From Sulfurovum lithotrophicum (lineage in GTDB: Bacteria > Campylobacterota > Campylobacteria > Campylobacterales > Sulfurovaceae), in the NCBI RefSeq assembly GCF_000987835.1, contig NZ_CP011308.1:1922001-1986000 (forward strand): DNA of 64,000 nucleotides. The letters are read 5' to 3'. Shown in pieces: positions 35,943 to 45,176 of this stretch. The notes beneath the pieces were generated by a model. That model saw only the letters and a list, made by a program, of their open reading frames with translations. It ran no database searches and was not told the origin of the DNA. The translations under genes were made by a program, and so were the position numbers. The stretch's first letter is position 1, and each line of letters starts with the position of its first letter.

Positions 35943-38900
35943 TCTTCTATCTTCCCTTCATACCATTTCCTCAACCACTGATCCACAGGATTTATCATTC
36001 TGTAAATTACCGGCACGACCAGAAGTGTCAGCACCATCGAACTCAAAAGTCCTCCGATGACCGCGATCGCCATAGGTGCTTTCGTTTCACTTCCCAGAGA
36101 GTGGCTCAATGCCAGAGGAAGCATGGCGAAGATCATCGCGATCGTCGTCATCAGGATGGGTCGGAGTCTCTTTTCACCCGCTTCCAGCAATGCAGCATTG
36201 GCATCTTTTCCTCTGGCCACAGCCTCGTTGGCAAAGTCCACCAGCAGGACGGCATTCTTGCCGACCATTCCCATGAGCAGCATGAAACCGATCATGACGA
36301 ACAAAGAGAAGTGCTGTCCGCTCAAAAAGAGTGCGATCATCACCCCGATGATACTCAGCGGCAGCGCCACCATGATGATGACCGGCTGTATGAGCGACTC
36401 GTACAGGATCGCCAGGATGATGAACATCAGGATCACGGAGAGTCCCAACGCCGCGCCGAATGCCTTGTTGGTCTTGACCATCTCTTCGGCAAATCCGGTG
36501 AATTTATAGCTTACACCCAGCGGCAGCAGTTTGTCGATACCCTCTTTGGTATAGTTGACCGCTCCTCCAAGATCAAGCCCGAACAGATCGGAATAAACCG
36601 TTACCTGCCGCTGCCTGTCGTAGTGGTAGATCGCCGCGATCGACTTGGTATTGACGAAATTGACCAGCCCATCAAGATAAACCAGGTCTCCGTTGGCCGC
36701 TCTCAGCTGTATCTTCTTGAGGTCTTCAAGGCTGACCCTTTCCGAGTCCGGGAAACGCAGTGTGATATTGTACTGTTTTCCCTTTTCCTCAAAGTAGGAA
36801 ATTTCCAGGTCACTTGAGAAAGCAATGGAGATCGCCTGGGCAATCTGCGATGCGGAGATACCCAGACGGTTGGCATTCTCTCTTAAAATATTGATATCGA
36901 TCTGCGGTTTCCCCTCATCCATGTTCGTATCGACATCGACAAATCCCTTTTTCTTTTCAAGATAGGCGATCAGTTTGTTTTTAGCCACACCGAGCGCTTT
37001 GAACGAATCGGATGTCAGGACGATCTGGTAGGGTACCGATACCCCCGCCCCTTTGATATTGGGAATGGCCGCCGCAGTGATGTACATCTTTTTCTGGTAG
37101 GGTTTGAACTGCTCCCTGAAATTCTGGATGATCTGCTCCTGGCCGATGCTCCTCTTGCTTTTGGGTACCAGTTTGACATAGATGAGTGCCTTGTTCTTCT
37201 CTTTGACCGAGTTATACCCGACGCTCAACGTGGTAAAAAGGACATTTTTGTCTTTTCTGACCAGATTCTCTATGGCTTTGGACTCTCTGATCATCTCTTC
37301 GAGAGAAATTCCCGGCTGCGCACGCAGTTTGATCTCGAATTCCGCCTTGTCCTCTTTGGGGATGAAATCCATTCCGATCTTGGGAAAGAGGCTCAGAGAA
37401 CCCACAAAAATCGCAATGATAACTATCAGGGTACTCACCTTGAAGCGCAAAACAAACCTCAGCGTAGCATCATATATCTTTTCCATCGCTTTGAAGAACG
37501 GCTCCGTAATATTATAGAACCGGCTCTCTCCCTTATGCAGCACCCTGGCACTCAGGCTCGGCATGAAAGTCATAGCAACGGTATAGGAAATAATTACGGC
37601 GAATCCGACCGTCATCGCAAAGCTCTCAAAGAACTTCCCGACAATACCGCTCATGTTCGCTACAGGGATGAACACCGCAAGCAGCATTGCCGAGATCGCC
37701 AGAATGGCAAAGGCCATCTCCTTGACCCCTTCGACCGCTGCTTCGAACTTGCCCATACCCGCTTCCATTTTCTTGTAAATATTCTCCAATACGACAATGG
37801 CGTCATCGATGATGATACCGATGGAAAGCGTCAGCCCGATCAGCGTCATTTTGTTCAGGTCGAAGCCCATGAAGTTCATCAGCGCGATCGTACCCATGAT
37901 CGAAATGGGAATGGAGAGGGCCGAAACGACCGTAATAGTGAAGTTCCGCAAAAAGCCGAAGATGATGATAACCGCAAGGAATGCACCGTACACCAGGTCA
38001 AACTCCACATCTTTGAGGGAGTGGATAATGAACGGCGTCGTATCCTGTAGTATCTCTACACCATACTTGTCCCCTGCCATTTTCTGAAGCCCCGGGAGCG
38101 CCTCTTTGACACGCTTTACGATCTCGAGCGTATTGGTCCCGGAAATTTTCTGCACCTCGAGCATCACACCGGGGACCCCGTTGTACGAAGCGTAACTGTC
38201 CGGGTCACTGAGCGTATCTTCCACCTTTGCGACATCTTTGAGACGAATGTCATTTTTAATAATGATATTTCTGAGCTCCTCAACGCTCAGGGCGTCCGCC
38301 TTGGTCTTGAGGATAAACTCTTTGGTTTTGGTGATCAGTTTTCCGCCACCGATCTTAACATTTTCATGTTCGACAATACTGTTGAGCTCTTTTATCGTGA
38401 TACCGAACTTGTTCAGCATCCTGATATTCGGCAGGATCTTGATCTCTCTGTCGCGGTACCCGATGATGTTGATAGCTCCCACACCGTTGATCTTCTGCAG
38501 GGAGGGCTTGACCTTCTCATCTGCAAAGAGCATCAGATTCTTGATAGTGTCTTTTTTGGCGGTCAAAAAGACATTGATCACCGGTGCTCCGCCGATATCA
38601 AGTTTACTCACCAGCGGTGTTTTGGCATCTTTGGGAAGCACGACAGCAGAGACTTTGTCACGCACGTCATTGGTCGCTTCATTGATGTCACGCTCCAAAA
38701 AGAACTTGACCATAACGACTGAAGCACCCTCCGAAGAGGTGGAAGTGATGGCATCCACGCCTCCGATGCGAGAGATGGCCTCTTCGATCTTGTCCGTTAC
38801 CTGCGACTCAACCGTGCTCGCTTCCGCTCCCGGATAGATGGTCTTGATGGTAACCATAGGGAAATCAACATTGGGGTAAAGAGCTGCGGGCATACTTTTG

Positions 38901-38980
38901 AAACTCAGCCATCCGAAGATCACTAGTGTAACAACATACATCAGTGTCGCGATGGGCCTGTTTATGGCTAATTTATACAT
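35930..38980 (-). CDS. RND-family efflux pump, inner-membrane subunit
   Basis: 1016 residues with the AcrB/HAE1 layout: TM1 (MYKLAINRPIATLMYVVTLV), two large periplasmic loops and two six-helix blocks. Helix 4 carries the proton-relay aspartates in GIIIDDAIVVLENI. ETKAPMAIAVIGGLLSSMVLTL precedes the C-terminus. It exports drugs, bile-salt-like compounds or lipophiles by proton antiport. The substrate is unknown. Confidence 0.93.
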   Translation of the reverse strand: MYKLAINRPIATLMYVVTLVIFGWLSFKSMPAALYPNVDFPMVTIKTIYPGAEASTVESQVTDKIEEAISRIGGVDAITSTSSEGASVVMVKFFLERDINEATNDVRDKVSAVVLPKDAKTPLVSKLDIGGAPVINVFLTAKKDTIKNLMLFADEKVKPSLQKINGVGAINIIGYRDREIKILPNIRMLNKFGITIKELNSIVEHENVKIGGGKLITKTKEFILKTKADALSVEELRNIIIKNDIRLKDVAKVEDTLSDPDSYASYNGVPGVMLEVQKISGTNTLEIVKRVKEALPGLQKMAGDKYGVEILQDTTPFIIHSLKDVEFDLVYGAFLAVIIIFGFLRNFTITVVSALSIPISIMGTIALMNFMGFDLNKMTLIGLTLSIGIIIDDAIVVLENIYKKMEAGMGKFEAAVEGVKEMAFAILAISAMLLAVFIPVANMSGIVGKFFESFAMTVGFAVIISYTVAMTFMPSLSARVLHKGESRFYNITEPFFKAMEKIYDATLRFVLRFKVSTLIVIIAIFVGSLSLFPKIGMDFIPKEDKAEFEIKLRAQPGISLEEMIRESKAIENLVRKDKNVLFTTLSVGYNSVKEKNKALIYVKLVPKSKRSIGQEQIIQNFREQFKPYQKKMYITAAAIPNIKGAGVSVPYQIVLTSDSFKALGVAKNKLIAYLEKKKGFVDVDTNMDEGKPQIDINILRENANRLGISASQIAQAISIAFSSDLEISYFEEKGKQYNITLRFPDSERVSLEDLKKIQLRAANGDLVYLDGLVNFVNTKSIAAIYHYDRQRQVTVYSDLFGLDLGGAVNYTKEGIDKLLPLGVSYKFTGFAEEMVKTNKAFGAALGLSVILMFIILAILYESLIQPVIIMVALPLSIIGVMIALFLSGQHFSLFVMIGFMLLMGMVGKNAVLLVDFANEAVARGKDANAALLEAGEKRLRPILMTTIAMIFAMLPLALSHSLGSETKAPMAIAVIGGLLSSMVLTLLVVPVIYRMINPVDQWLRKWYEGKIEEWKI

Positions 38981-38989
38981 CTGCCTGTC

Positions 38990-39709
38990 CTACTTCGCAT
39001 CGGGAAGAAGAATATACCCGTCCCCAAAAAGTCCTGGTGTAAAGCCTTCCGCTTCTATCTCCGCTTTTATTTTTCTGTTGGCATCGTTCGCATAGGGATA
39101 GACCTTGCTGATCTTTCCGGTATACACAGTGTTGTCCCCGTCTACGCTGTACCTGAACGTCAGGCCGGGTTTGAGCACTTTCCAGTATTTCTGGTCAACG
39201 GCAAGTACCAGTTTTCTTTTTTTCAGGCTTTGTATCTTCATCACGGTTCGTATCATGGCGCCGGAGACCACATCTCCCACTTCCACGCTTTTTTCATAGA
39301 TCACACCGTCAAAAGGCGCTTTGAGCTGCGTCTTGTCCAGCAGGGCCTGTTGGTATGCCACCTGTGCTTTACTGTGCTCGTACTTAAATGCGTATGTATC
39401 GAATCTTGAGGCATCGACCAATTTCTTGACCTTTACCTGTCGTTCATAGTCTCTTTTGGCATACTTCATCGCGATCGTTGAAATATCTAGTGCCGCTTTG
39501 AGGTCTGAATTATCCAGCTCGGCGAGAATATCTTCTTTTTTAACCACCGAAGCCACATCGACATTCACCTTTTCCACCGTTCCGGTGGTAGTGAACGCCA
39601 GGTCCGCATGCTGTGCAGCCTCCACATTGAATGTCGCATAGATCTCTTCTGCCTGAAGGCTCAGTGCCAACAGCATCAAACTCAGTAGTATTCTTTTAAG
39701 ACTCGGCAT
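38990..39709 (-). CDS. RND periplasmic adaptor (membrane fusion protein)
   Basis: 239 residues from ATG 39709, preceded by GGGAGG; an upstream ATG at 39745 has no ribosome site. A signal peptide (ILLSLMLLALSLQA) is followed by lipoyl and short hairpin domains and APFDGVIYEKSVEVGDVV. It is shorter than AcrA (about 390), with a reduced hairpin. It lies 9 bp upstream of the pump gene. Confidence 0.87.
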   Translation of the reverse strand: MPSLKRILLSLMLLALSLQAEEIYATFNVEAAQHADLAFTTTGTVEKVNVDVASVVKKEDILAELDNSDLKAALDISTIAMKYAKRDYERQVKVKKLVDASRFDTYAFKYEHSKAQVAYQQALLDKTQLKAPFDGVIYEKSVEVGDVVSGAMIRTVMKIQSLKKRKLVLAVDQKYWKVLKPGLTFRYSVDGDNTVYTGKISKVYPYANDANRKIKAEIEAEGFTPGLFGDGYILLPDAK

Positions 39710-39787
39710 TGAGTGCCTCCCTGTACTGAATTTCACATAAATCATTTAGTGATTGATTGCATTGCATTTTAACGCTTGTAATTCTTG

Positions 39788-41035
39788 TCATCGTATGAAC
39801 TCCTTGGGGTCTTTCCCCGCATAATAGTAATAGATCGATTTCTTCACTTCGTAATCGTACACCGATTCTTTGTATCGTGACTCTGCCAGTGTTTTGGCTG
39901 CAAGCGCGTCAAGGTAGGCAATGTCGTCTACCAACCCCACTTCAAATTTCTGTTTGAGCACTTTGTAGGTACTTGCCGCTGCCTTGAGTGCACTTTTGGC
40001 ACTCTTCATCTTCTCTCTGGTTGTACGTAGGGTCTGTCTGGCAAGGTTGAAGTTCATACGCTGCTCTTTTTTTGCCTGATCCAGCCGTGAAAGCAGTGCC
40101 AGTTTCTGGTACTTCACCGCTTCACTCTCCTTGCTCATTTTCCCCATATCAAACAGTCTCATATTCACAGAAACCCCCACTTTATTCTGGTGGTCGATCA
40201 AAAAGGCTTCCCCGCCGCCGCCCGGCATAGGGACAAGATCGTCAAAATGTGATTTGTGATACGTATCGGAAAGATTGACCTGCGGCATATAGCCCGCATC
40301 GATCGCTTTGGCATTTTCGCCTATGGCATTGGCATTTGCCTGAAGGATCTTGATCGTCTCGAACCACTCAAAATGCACATTTTTAGGTTCCAGAAAATAA
40401 TTGCGTCTCAAATGCCACGCCGGCAGTCCGCTGATCAGCTTCAGGTTCTCTTCACTGGTCTCAATGGCCAGTTTCGTATTTTCAATAGTATACTGATTCC
40501 CCTCATAGACAGACTGAAGCTTGTCGACCTCTTCCTGTGTCGCCAGGCCTGTCAGTTTGAACTTTTTGACACGCTCTATCTGTGCCTTGAGTTCTTTGGC
40601 ACGCTCCTGTAGGGCATGTAGTGTTGCTTTGAGACTTTGAATGCCATAGTAATGACGTGCTATTTCAAGGGTAATGCTCTTTTCAAACGCGGTTTTTTCG
40701 AACAGGGAAGCTTTATGTTCAAAACCCTTGCTTCGCAACAAGGCATCTTTCCTGCCGCCATCATAAAGATTCAGATTCGCAGAAATAAAAGCATTGCCTG
40801 TCTCTCCCGGACTGACGATATATTTGGGTGACTGAAAACTGTAGTCAGCCCCAACATCCACCGTCGGCCAGTAGGCACTTTTTGCTGCTTCCACCTCCTG
40901 CTCTTTTGATTTGATAGTCAACTTTTTAGCCTGGATCATTCCGTTGGTCTTACCTGCACTCTCAATAAAGTTCTTCAAACCGTAACTCTGTGCCAGCACA
41001 AACAGCGGCAGGCATAACAGCAGTAATACTTTCAT
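39788..41035 (-). CDS. TolC-family outer-membrane channel
   Basis: 415 residues: signal peptide (LLLLCLPLFVLA) and two internally repeated helical regions typical of outer-membrane efflux proteins (SKEQEVEAAKSAYWPTVDVGADY and QMNVS-like strands, here NKVGVSVNMRLFDMG). It overlaps the TetR gene by 4 bp and probably serves the RND and ABC/MFS systems in the operon. Confidence 0.88.
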   Translation of the reverse strand: MKVLLLLCLPLFVLAQSYGLKNFIESAGKTNGMIQAKKLTIKSKEQEVEAAKSAYWPTVDVGADYSFQSPKYIVSPGETGNAFISANLNLYDGGRKDALLRSKGFEHKASLFEKTAFEKSITLEIARHYYGIQSLKATLHALQERAKELKAQIERVKKFKLTGLATQEEVDKLQSVYEGNQYTIENTKLAIETSEENLKLISGLPAWHLRRNYFLEPKNVHFEWFETIKILQANANAIGENAKAIDAGYMPQVNLSDTYHKSHFDDLVPMPGGGGEAFLIDHQNKVGVSVNMRLFDMGKMSKESEAVKYQKLALLSRLDQAKKEQRMNFNLARQTLRTTREKMKSAKSALKAAASTYKVLKQKFEVGLVDDIAYLDALAAKTLAESRYKESVYDYEVKKSIYYYYAGKDPKEFIR

Positions 41036-41616
41036 TGGTTCTCCTTGATAATCATATTTAGCAAACGATCGATCTCCTCTTTCACATCCAGGCTTTTCAA
41101 ACGTGAATCTACGACCAATCCTGTTGCAAAAAGCATCAGTGAGCTTGCTGAAGCAGACATTTGGGCATTCAATTCTCCTGAACGTACCCCTGCCTCAAGG
41201 ATATTGTTCAAGATATTGATGAAATCTTCCCTGCATGTTTCACTGAAGGAGAGCATCTCTTTCGTTTCCTGCATCAGTGAAATAGCAAGAAACTCTTTGT
41301 AGATATTCAGATGTTTACGTGCTATTTCATTTTCGAACAGCAGATAGAAAAAATGAAACAGCTTTTCTCTAGTAGACAAATCTGACCGGCTAACCTCACT
41401 AAGTCTCTTTTCATGCTCAATGATAAACGTCCGGATGATCTCAAAAACGATATCTTCCTTGTTCTCAAAATACTCGTAGATCGTTCCCTTGCCCACACCG
41501 GCAGTTTTGGCGATCTGTGAAATGGTCAGCTCGCCAATGCCGTGCTTCAGAAGCAATTCCCGGCAGGAGAGCGCTATGTTTCTGCGTTTTTCTTCTTTAT
41601 TGACTATAATTGCCAT
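41032..41616 (-). CDS. TetR-family regulator of the efflux operon
   Basis: 194 residues with the N-terminal helix-turn-helix ELTISQIAKTAGVGKGTIYEYFENKEDI. It is the first gene of the operon running to 29556, so it probably represses its own operon through the palindrome at 41632-41644. AAGGAAAATA precedes the ATG. The ligand is unknown. Confidence 0.92.
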   Translation of the reverse strand: MAIIVNKEEKRRNIALSCRELLLKHGIGELTISQIAKTAGVGKGTIYEYFENKEDIVFEIIRTFIIEHEKRLSEVSRSDLSTREKLFHFFYLLFENEIARKHLNIYKEFLAISLMQETKEMLSFSETCREDFINILNNILEAGVRSGELNAQMSASASSLMLFATGLVVDSRLKSLDVKEEIDRLLNMIIKENQ

Positions 41617-41631
41617 TATTTTCCTTTTGAC

Positions 41632-41644
41632 TGACCGTCGGTCA
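41632..41644. promoter_or_regulatory. TetR operator
   Basis: TGACCG-T-CGGTCA is a perfect palindrome inside TTGACTGACCGTCGGTCAATT, 16 bp upstream of the tetR start. TGACC/GGTCA half-sites are usual for this class of efflux repressors. Confidence 0.75.
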
Positions 41645-41744
41645 ATTAAATTATAGTAACAAGCTTCTTAAAAGAAAATAAATCTGCTTTCTGACTCATT
41701 GAAATACCAACCAACGCCGGTATTTCATCTATGTTCATAGGGGA

Positions 41745-42827
41745 TTATTTTATATCGTAGGCAACAGGATCACCCTCAAGAGTTTTCAAAAATGCTATGA
41801 CATCCTCTATCTGTTCAGGGGTAAATTCATTTCCAAGCTGATACTTGCTCATGATACGTACCGCCTCTTCCAGTTTGTCAACAGAGCCATTATGAAAATA
41901 GGGTGCGGTTCTTGTAACATTTCTCAGGATCGGTACACGGAACTTCTGTTCACCATCCTTCCCCAGGAATCCACCTTCGTTAATGAAAGGAAAGGGGCTC
42001 TCTCTCAGGCGGATATCGGGTTCAAACCACAGTCCGATGTATTCGGAAACATAGCGTCTGAGAGGGAATTTCTGCATGCTCTGTCCACCGACAGACATCC
42101 CCGAGTGACATCCCTTGCACCCTTTGGTAAGAAAGAGTGTCATGCCACGTTTTGCCTGCGCTGAAATGGCAGTGTCATCACCTTCAAGAAAACGGTCGTA
42201 GGCACCTCGCGTAAGCAAAGTACGTTCATAGGCACCGATGGCTTTGCGTACCTGCTCGAAGGTGATATTGCCCTCATTGAAGACCTGTTTAAACTTTGCG
42301 AGATATTCAGGATGGCTGTTCAATCTGCTTTCCACCTCCTGTGGTGTCATATGCATCTCGAACGGTGCCTGTATAGGCCCGCCTGCCTGTTCCTCAACAT
42401 CTTTGGCACGTCCGTCCCAAAACTGTGCTTTTGCCAATGCGGCATTCAGAACCGTTGGAGAATTCAAATGGTGGGGGTTTGGCTGTCCGCGTACACCGAT
42501 TGCTGTGGGCAGATTGTCATCTCCGCCTTCACTCAGCATATGACAGGAAGCACAGGAAACTGTTTTATCATCAGACAACAGTGTGTCATTAAAAAGTTCC
42601 TTCCCTAAAGCGATCTTCTCTTTACTCATTGGGTTTTCCGGATTATCCACCACTTTCAAAAGTGCATCATAACTTTTAGGAATCGGCTTAAAGGTCGTTG
42701 AAAGTGCGCGATCCCTCAACTGTGCATCTATCAATGCAGGGGTTACCTTTTTAATAAAAAATGGTAAGGAAAATATAATGGTTATTACCAACAGGGTAAT
42801 AGTAACAGGGTGCATAAGTTTCTTCAT
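41745..42827 (-). CDS. Di-heme cytochrome c peroxidase (MauG/CcpA family)
   Basis: 360 residues: N-terminal membrane anchor or uncleaved signal (VTITLLVITIIFSLPFFI), CASCH at 92-96 and CKGCH at 237-241. The PPYFHNGS-like TAPYFHNGS and QFWDGRAKDVEEQA blocks are typical of bacterial CCP. It reduces hydrogen peroxide in the periplasm with cytochrome c electrons. It follows the SDR gene by 13 bp and is probably co-transcribed with it. Confidence 0.92.
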   Translation of the reverse strand: MKKLMHPVTITLLVITIIFSLPFFIKKVTPALIDAQLRDRALSTTFKPIPKSYDALLKVVDNPENPMSKEKIALGKELFNDTLLSDDKTVSCASCHMLSEGGDDNLPTAIGVRGQPNPHHLNSPTVLNAALAKAQFWDGRAKDVEEQAGGPIQAPFEMHMTPQEVESRLNSHPEYLAKFKQVFNEGNITFEQVRKAIGAYERTLLTRGAYDRFLEGDDTAISAQAKRGMTLFLTKGCKGCHSGMSVGGQSMQKFPLRRYVSEYIGLWFEPDIRLRESPFPFINEGGFLGKDGEQKFRVPILRNVTRTAPYFHNGSVDKLEEAVRIMSKYQLGNEFTPEQIEDVIAFLKTLEGDPVAYDIK

Positions 42828-42840
42828 AACGTATCCTTTA

Positions 42841-43653
42841 TTAAATACCGAAAGTCTCTTTTACTTTCTGTTCAAATGCTTTATCGTTCAACTCTCTTCT
42901 CAGAGGCACAAAGGTTTCTGCTTCTGCACCCACAGGTACAAAAATATCTGCATTTTCATCTTCAATAATCATCTTGACCGCATCAGCAATAGGCTGCGGA
43001 TCAGGTCCGTCATCGATCGCCGTTGCCACGATCGGTACAAAATATGCCACCAGTTCTTTATACGGTGACTCTTCAGACGTTGTGGCTGCATTCGCAACCA
43101 GGCCCTCTTTGACAAAACTCGTACCGAAAAGCCCGGACTGAATAGAGTGTACTCTGACATTGTACGGTAATGTCTCAAAACGTAATGAGTCTACGATTCC
43201 CTCTACAGCATATTTACTTGCATTGTAATGTGCCAGGAGCGGTAATCCCATTTTACCCAAAAATGAAGAGATATCAATGATGACTCCTGACTTGGCTGCT
43301 CTCATGTGAGGCAATACTGCTCTGGTCGCTTTAATCAGTCCAAAAACATTGACATTAAACTGGTCGAACATCTCTTCATCGGTTCCATCTTCAACTGTTG
43401 AAAGCAGGCCATACCCTGCATTGTTGACAAGTACATCTATCTTTCCTTCATTTTGAATGATGGTCTCAACTGCCTGCTGAATCGACTCGGTATCGGTCAC
43501 ATCCAGATACACTGGTTTCAAATTTTCTTTTGCTTCCATACTCTCTGCTTTTCTGCTCCCTGCATAGACAATATAGCCGTTCTGTGCAAGAAACTCCGAT
43601 GTTCTTTTACCCATACCGGAACTCGCTCCTGTAATCAACACTACTTTTGACAT
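42841..43653 (-). CDS. Short-chain dehydrogenase/reductase, paralogue 1
   Basis: 270 residues with TGASSGMG (nucleotide site), NNAGYG, DISSFLGK and YNASKYAVEG (catalytic Tyr-X3-Lys). It closely resembles the SDR at 45177-45992, for example in NVNVFGL and SSFLGKMGLPL. The substrate is unknown. Its promoter carries a pair of AraC-type direct repeats. It heads a two-gene operon with the di-heme peroxidase. Confidence 0.88.
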   Translation of the reverse strand: MSKVVLITGASSGMGKRTSEFLAQNGYIVYAGSRKAESMEAKENLKPVYLDVTDTESIQQAVETIIQNEGKIDVLVNNAGYGLLSTVEDGTDEEMFDQFNVNVFGLIKATRAVLPHMRAAKSGVIIDISSFLGKMGLPLLAHYNASKYAVEGIVDSLRFETLPYNVRVHSIQSGLFGTSFVKEGLVANAATTSEESPYKELVAYFVPIVATAIDDGPDPQPIADAVKMIIEDENADIFVPVGAEAETFVPLRRELNDKAFEQKVKETFGI

Positions 43654-43684
43654 TTTGTATCCTTTTTATAATTTTTATAATTTC

Positions 43685-43755
43685 AGTATATAGGAAGAGA
43701 GACGAAGAATCAAGCTGTTTTTAGCACAAAAAGAATTTTCTTTTAGCACAAAAAG
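43685..43755 (-). promoter_or_regulatory. SDR1-peroxidase promoter with AraC-type direct repeats
   Basis: TTTTAGCACAAAAAG occurs twice, identically (43719-43733, 43741-43755), 22 bp apart or two helical turns. They lie just upstream of -35 TTGATT (43708-43713) and -10 TATACT (43685-43690, 17-bp spacer, minus strand). This is the usual layout of an AraC-family activator site. The AraC gene at 44249-45163 is the natural candidate. Confidence 0.65.
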
Positions 43756-43779
43756 GTTTTTTTGATAAATAATCATTTA

Positions 43780-43802
43780 AATAGGAGTAATTTTATCCTA
43801 TT
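43780..43802. promoter_or_regulatory. TAGGA-N9-TCCTA motif, upstream copy
   Basis: AATAGGA-GTAATTTTA-TCCTATT has 7-base inverted arms. The 18 bases 43785-43802 are identical to 27187-27204. It directly abuts the Crp/Fnr box at 43804. Confidence 0.6.
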
Positions 43803-43803
43803 A

Positions 43804-43845
43804 TTGATCCAGATCAATTTTTTATGTATTTCCTTGAGCTATATT
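43804..43845 (+). promoter_or_regulatory. Crp/Fnr-type promoter of the 43907 cytochrome
   Basis: Perfect box TTGATCCAGATCAA (43804-43817), 22 bp, -10 TATATT (43840-43845). The predicted start is 43852, leaving a 55-nt leader. Confidence 0.75.
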
Positions 43846-43862
43846 TCGCATAAGTTTTTAAT

Positions 43863-43881
43863 TAGGAGTATTTTTATCCTA
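43863..43881. promoter_or_regulatory. TAGGA-N9-TCCTA motif, leader copy
   Basis: TAGGA-GTATTTTTA-TCCTA lies 11-29 bases after the predicted transcription start of the cytochrome gene, so a bound protein would block or modulate elongation. Confidence 0.5.
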
Positions 43882-43906
43882 TTAAAATAAAAAAGAAAGG
43901 TTTTTC

Positions 43907-44242
43907 ATGAAAAAAACACTATTACTTATATTTTTACTGGGTACATCACTTTTTGCAGATGTAGAGAAAGGAAAAGCTGTTTTTGCTGCCAATTGCGCCA
44001 TATGTCATACTGTTAATGGAGGAAAGGCTTTGGGACCAGATATGAATTTAGTCTCTTATACCAGACATAAAGAAGAAATTACAGCTTATGCGAAAGACCC
44101 TTATTCTTTATACAAAAAGTTTGGTTACTCTGCCAATGCTATGCCGACACTTCCTTTGGAAGATCAGGAGTTCAAAAATGTCGCGGATTACATCTCTTCT
44201 TTACAACCCTTCAAAAAATGGATGATCAAAAAAAAGAAATAA
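43907..44242 (+). CDS. NirC-like monoheme cytochrome c, second copy
   Basis: 111 residues: signal peptide to about residue 17, CAICH at 30-34, probable Met ligand in NAMPTLPL, and a basic tail WMIKKKK. It resembles the cytochrome at 26605-26928. It could donate electrons to a cd1 nitrite reductase or to the neighbouring di-heme peroxidase. It converges with the AraC gene with a 6-bp gap. Confidence 0.87.
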   Translation: MKKTLLLIFLLGTSLFADVEKGKAVFAANCAICHTVNGGKALGPDMNLVSYTRHKEEITAYAKDPYSLYKKFGYSANAMPTLPLEDQEFKNVADYISSLQPFKKWMIKKKK

Positions 44243-44248
44243 TCCGGT

Positions 44249-45163
44249 TTAGCCTTTGATCAACTCTTTAGGGTACACACCGTAACTTGCAAAAAAAAGT
44301 TTTGAAAAATGTCCCTGGTGTCTGTACCCTACCCTTTTGGCTATCTCTCCTATCGTAAGGTCTTCTTCTTTCAATAACAGATTTGCCTCTTCCAGGCGCA
44401 GCTTTTGTACATAGCTGTGTATGGTGGTCTTGTAGACTTTTTTGAACACCGTTTTAAGTTTTGAAGTATTGGTAGCACAGAGATGGGCCAACACTTCCAC
44501 TGTAGGCGGATCGACGAAGTCACTCAATAATACGGACTTTGCTTTGGAAGCCAGTGCCAATGCTTCATCACTGACCTCATCAAAAATATCAAGCAGCGAA
44601 AAACGGTGTATCATGAATTCTATGACACGTTGTTCTGCACGTATACTCTGCATGGTATCATGCTCTGTGATATTCAATATCTTCTCTACACTGTAGAGTG
44701 TTAATGCATCTATGGGCAGGGTATTGATATGCTCCAAAGAGAGGTCCTGCTGTATTTTTCCATAAAGAAAGTCTATGGGTTCCTGTCTGTTCCCACTCAA
44801 ATAGCGTTTCAGAAAAAAATCGGCTATGAACAATACAAAAATATCTGACTTTTCGTGCTCTGGGATATGAAAAGAGATATCCTGTTTTGATGAGCAGTAA
44901 ATGGCAATATTTCCCTCGCTGACATGCTCTTCCTTGTCTGAAAGATGGTCCTCTATGAAAAGTTCTCCCTCATTGACCATCACTATCATCACCATTCGGT
45001 CCAGGTTCTTAAGCCTCAGTGCTTCTCTTTTTGCATAGGTTCTGCTTTCAATAAAAACGATCCCGTTGGAGATATCTACCCTACGCATCGATGCCTTTTT
45101 ATCTCTAAAAAGTTCTGTGACCTTGTAGCGTCGCTCCGTAATATTAAAAAAGAAACTTTCCAT
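44249..45163 (-). CDS. AraC-family transcriptional regulator
   Basis: 304 residues: N-terminal sensor region, then a C-terminal AraC double helix-turn-helix (PTVEVLAHLCATNTSKLKTVF and LTIGEIAKRVGYRHQGHFSKLFFASYGVYPKEL). It follows SDR2 by 13 bp on the same strand and so should be expressed from the SDR2 promoter. Candidate target: the direct repeats at 43719-43755. Confidence 0.9.
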   Translation of the reverse strand: MESFFFNITERRYKVTELFRDKKASMRRVDISNGIVFIESRTYAKREALRLKNLDRMVMIVMVNEGELFIEDHLSDKEEHVSEGNIAIYCSSKQDISFHIPEHEKSDIFVLFIADFFLKRYLSGNRQEPIDFLYGKIQQDLSLEHINTLPIDALTLYSVEKILNITEHDTMQSIRAEQRVIEFMIHRFSLLDIFDEVSDEALALASKAKSVLLSDFVDPPTVEVLAHLCATNTSKLKTVFKKVYKTTIHSYVQKLRLEEANLLLKEEDLTIGEIAKRVGYRHQGHFSKLFFASYGVYPKELIKG

Positions 45164-45176
45164 CTAACTGCACTTT

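Noticed and set aside
35906-36817. A 303-residue plus-strand reading frame opposite the RND pump
   Set aside because: It is antisense to the conserved C-terminal half of the pump and very rich in His/Gln/Arg/Asp, as expected from a shadow frame.
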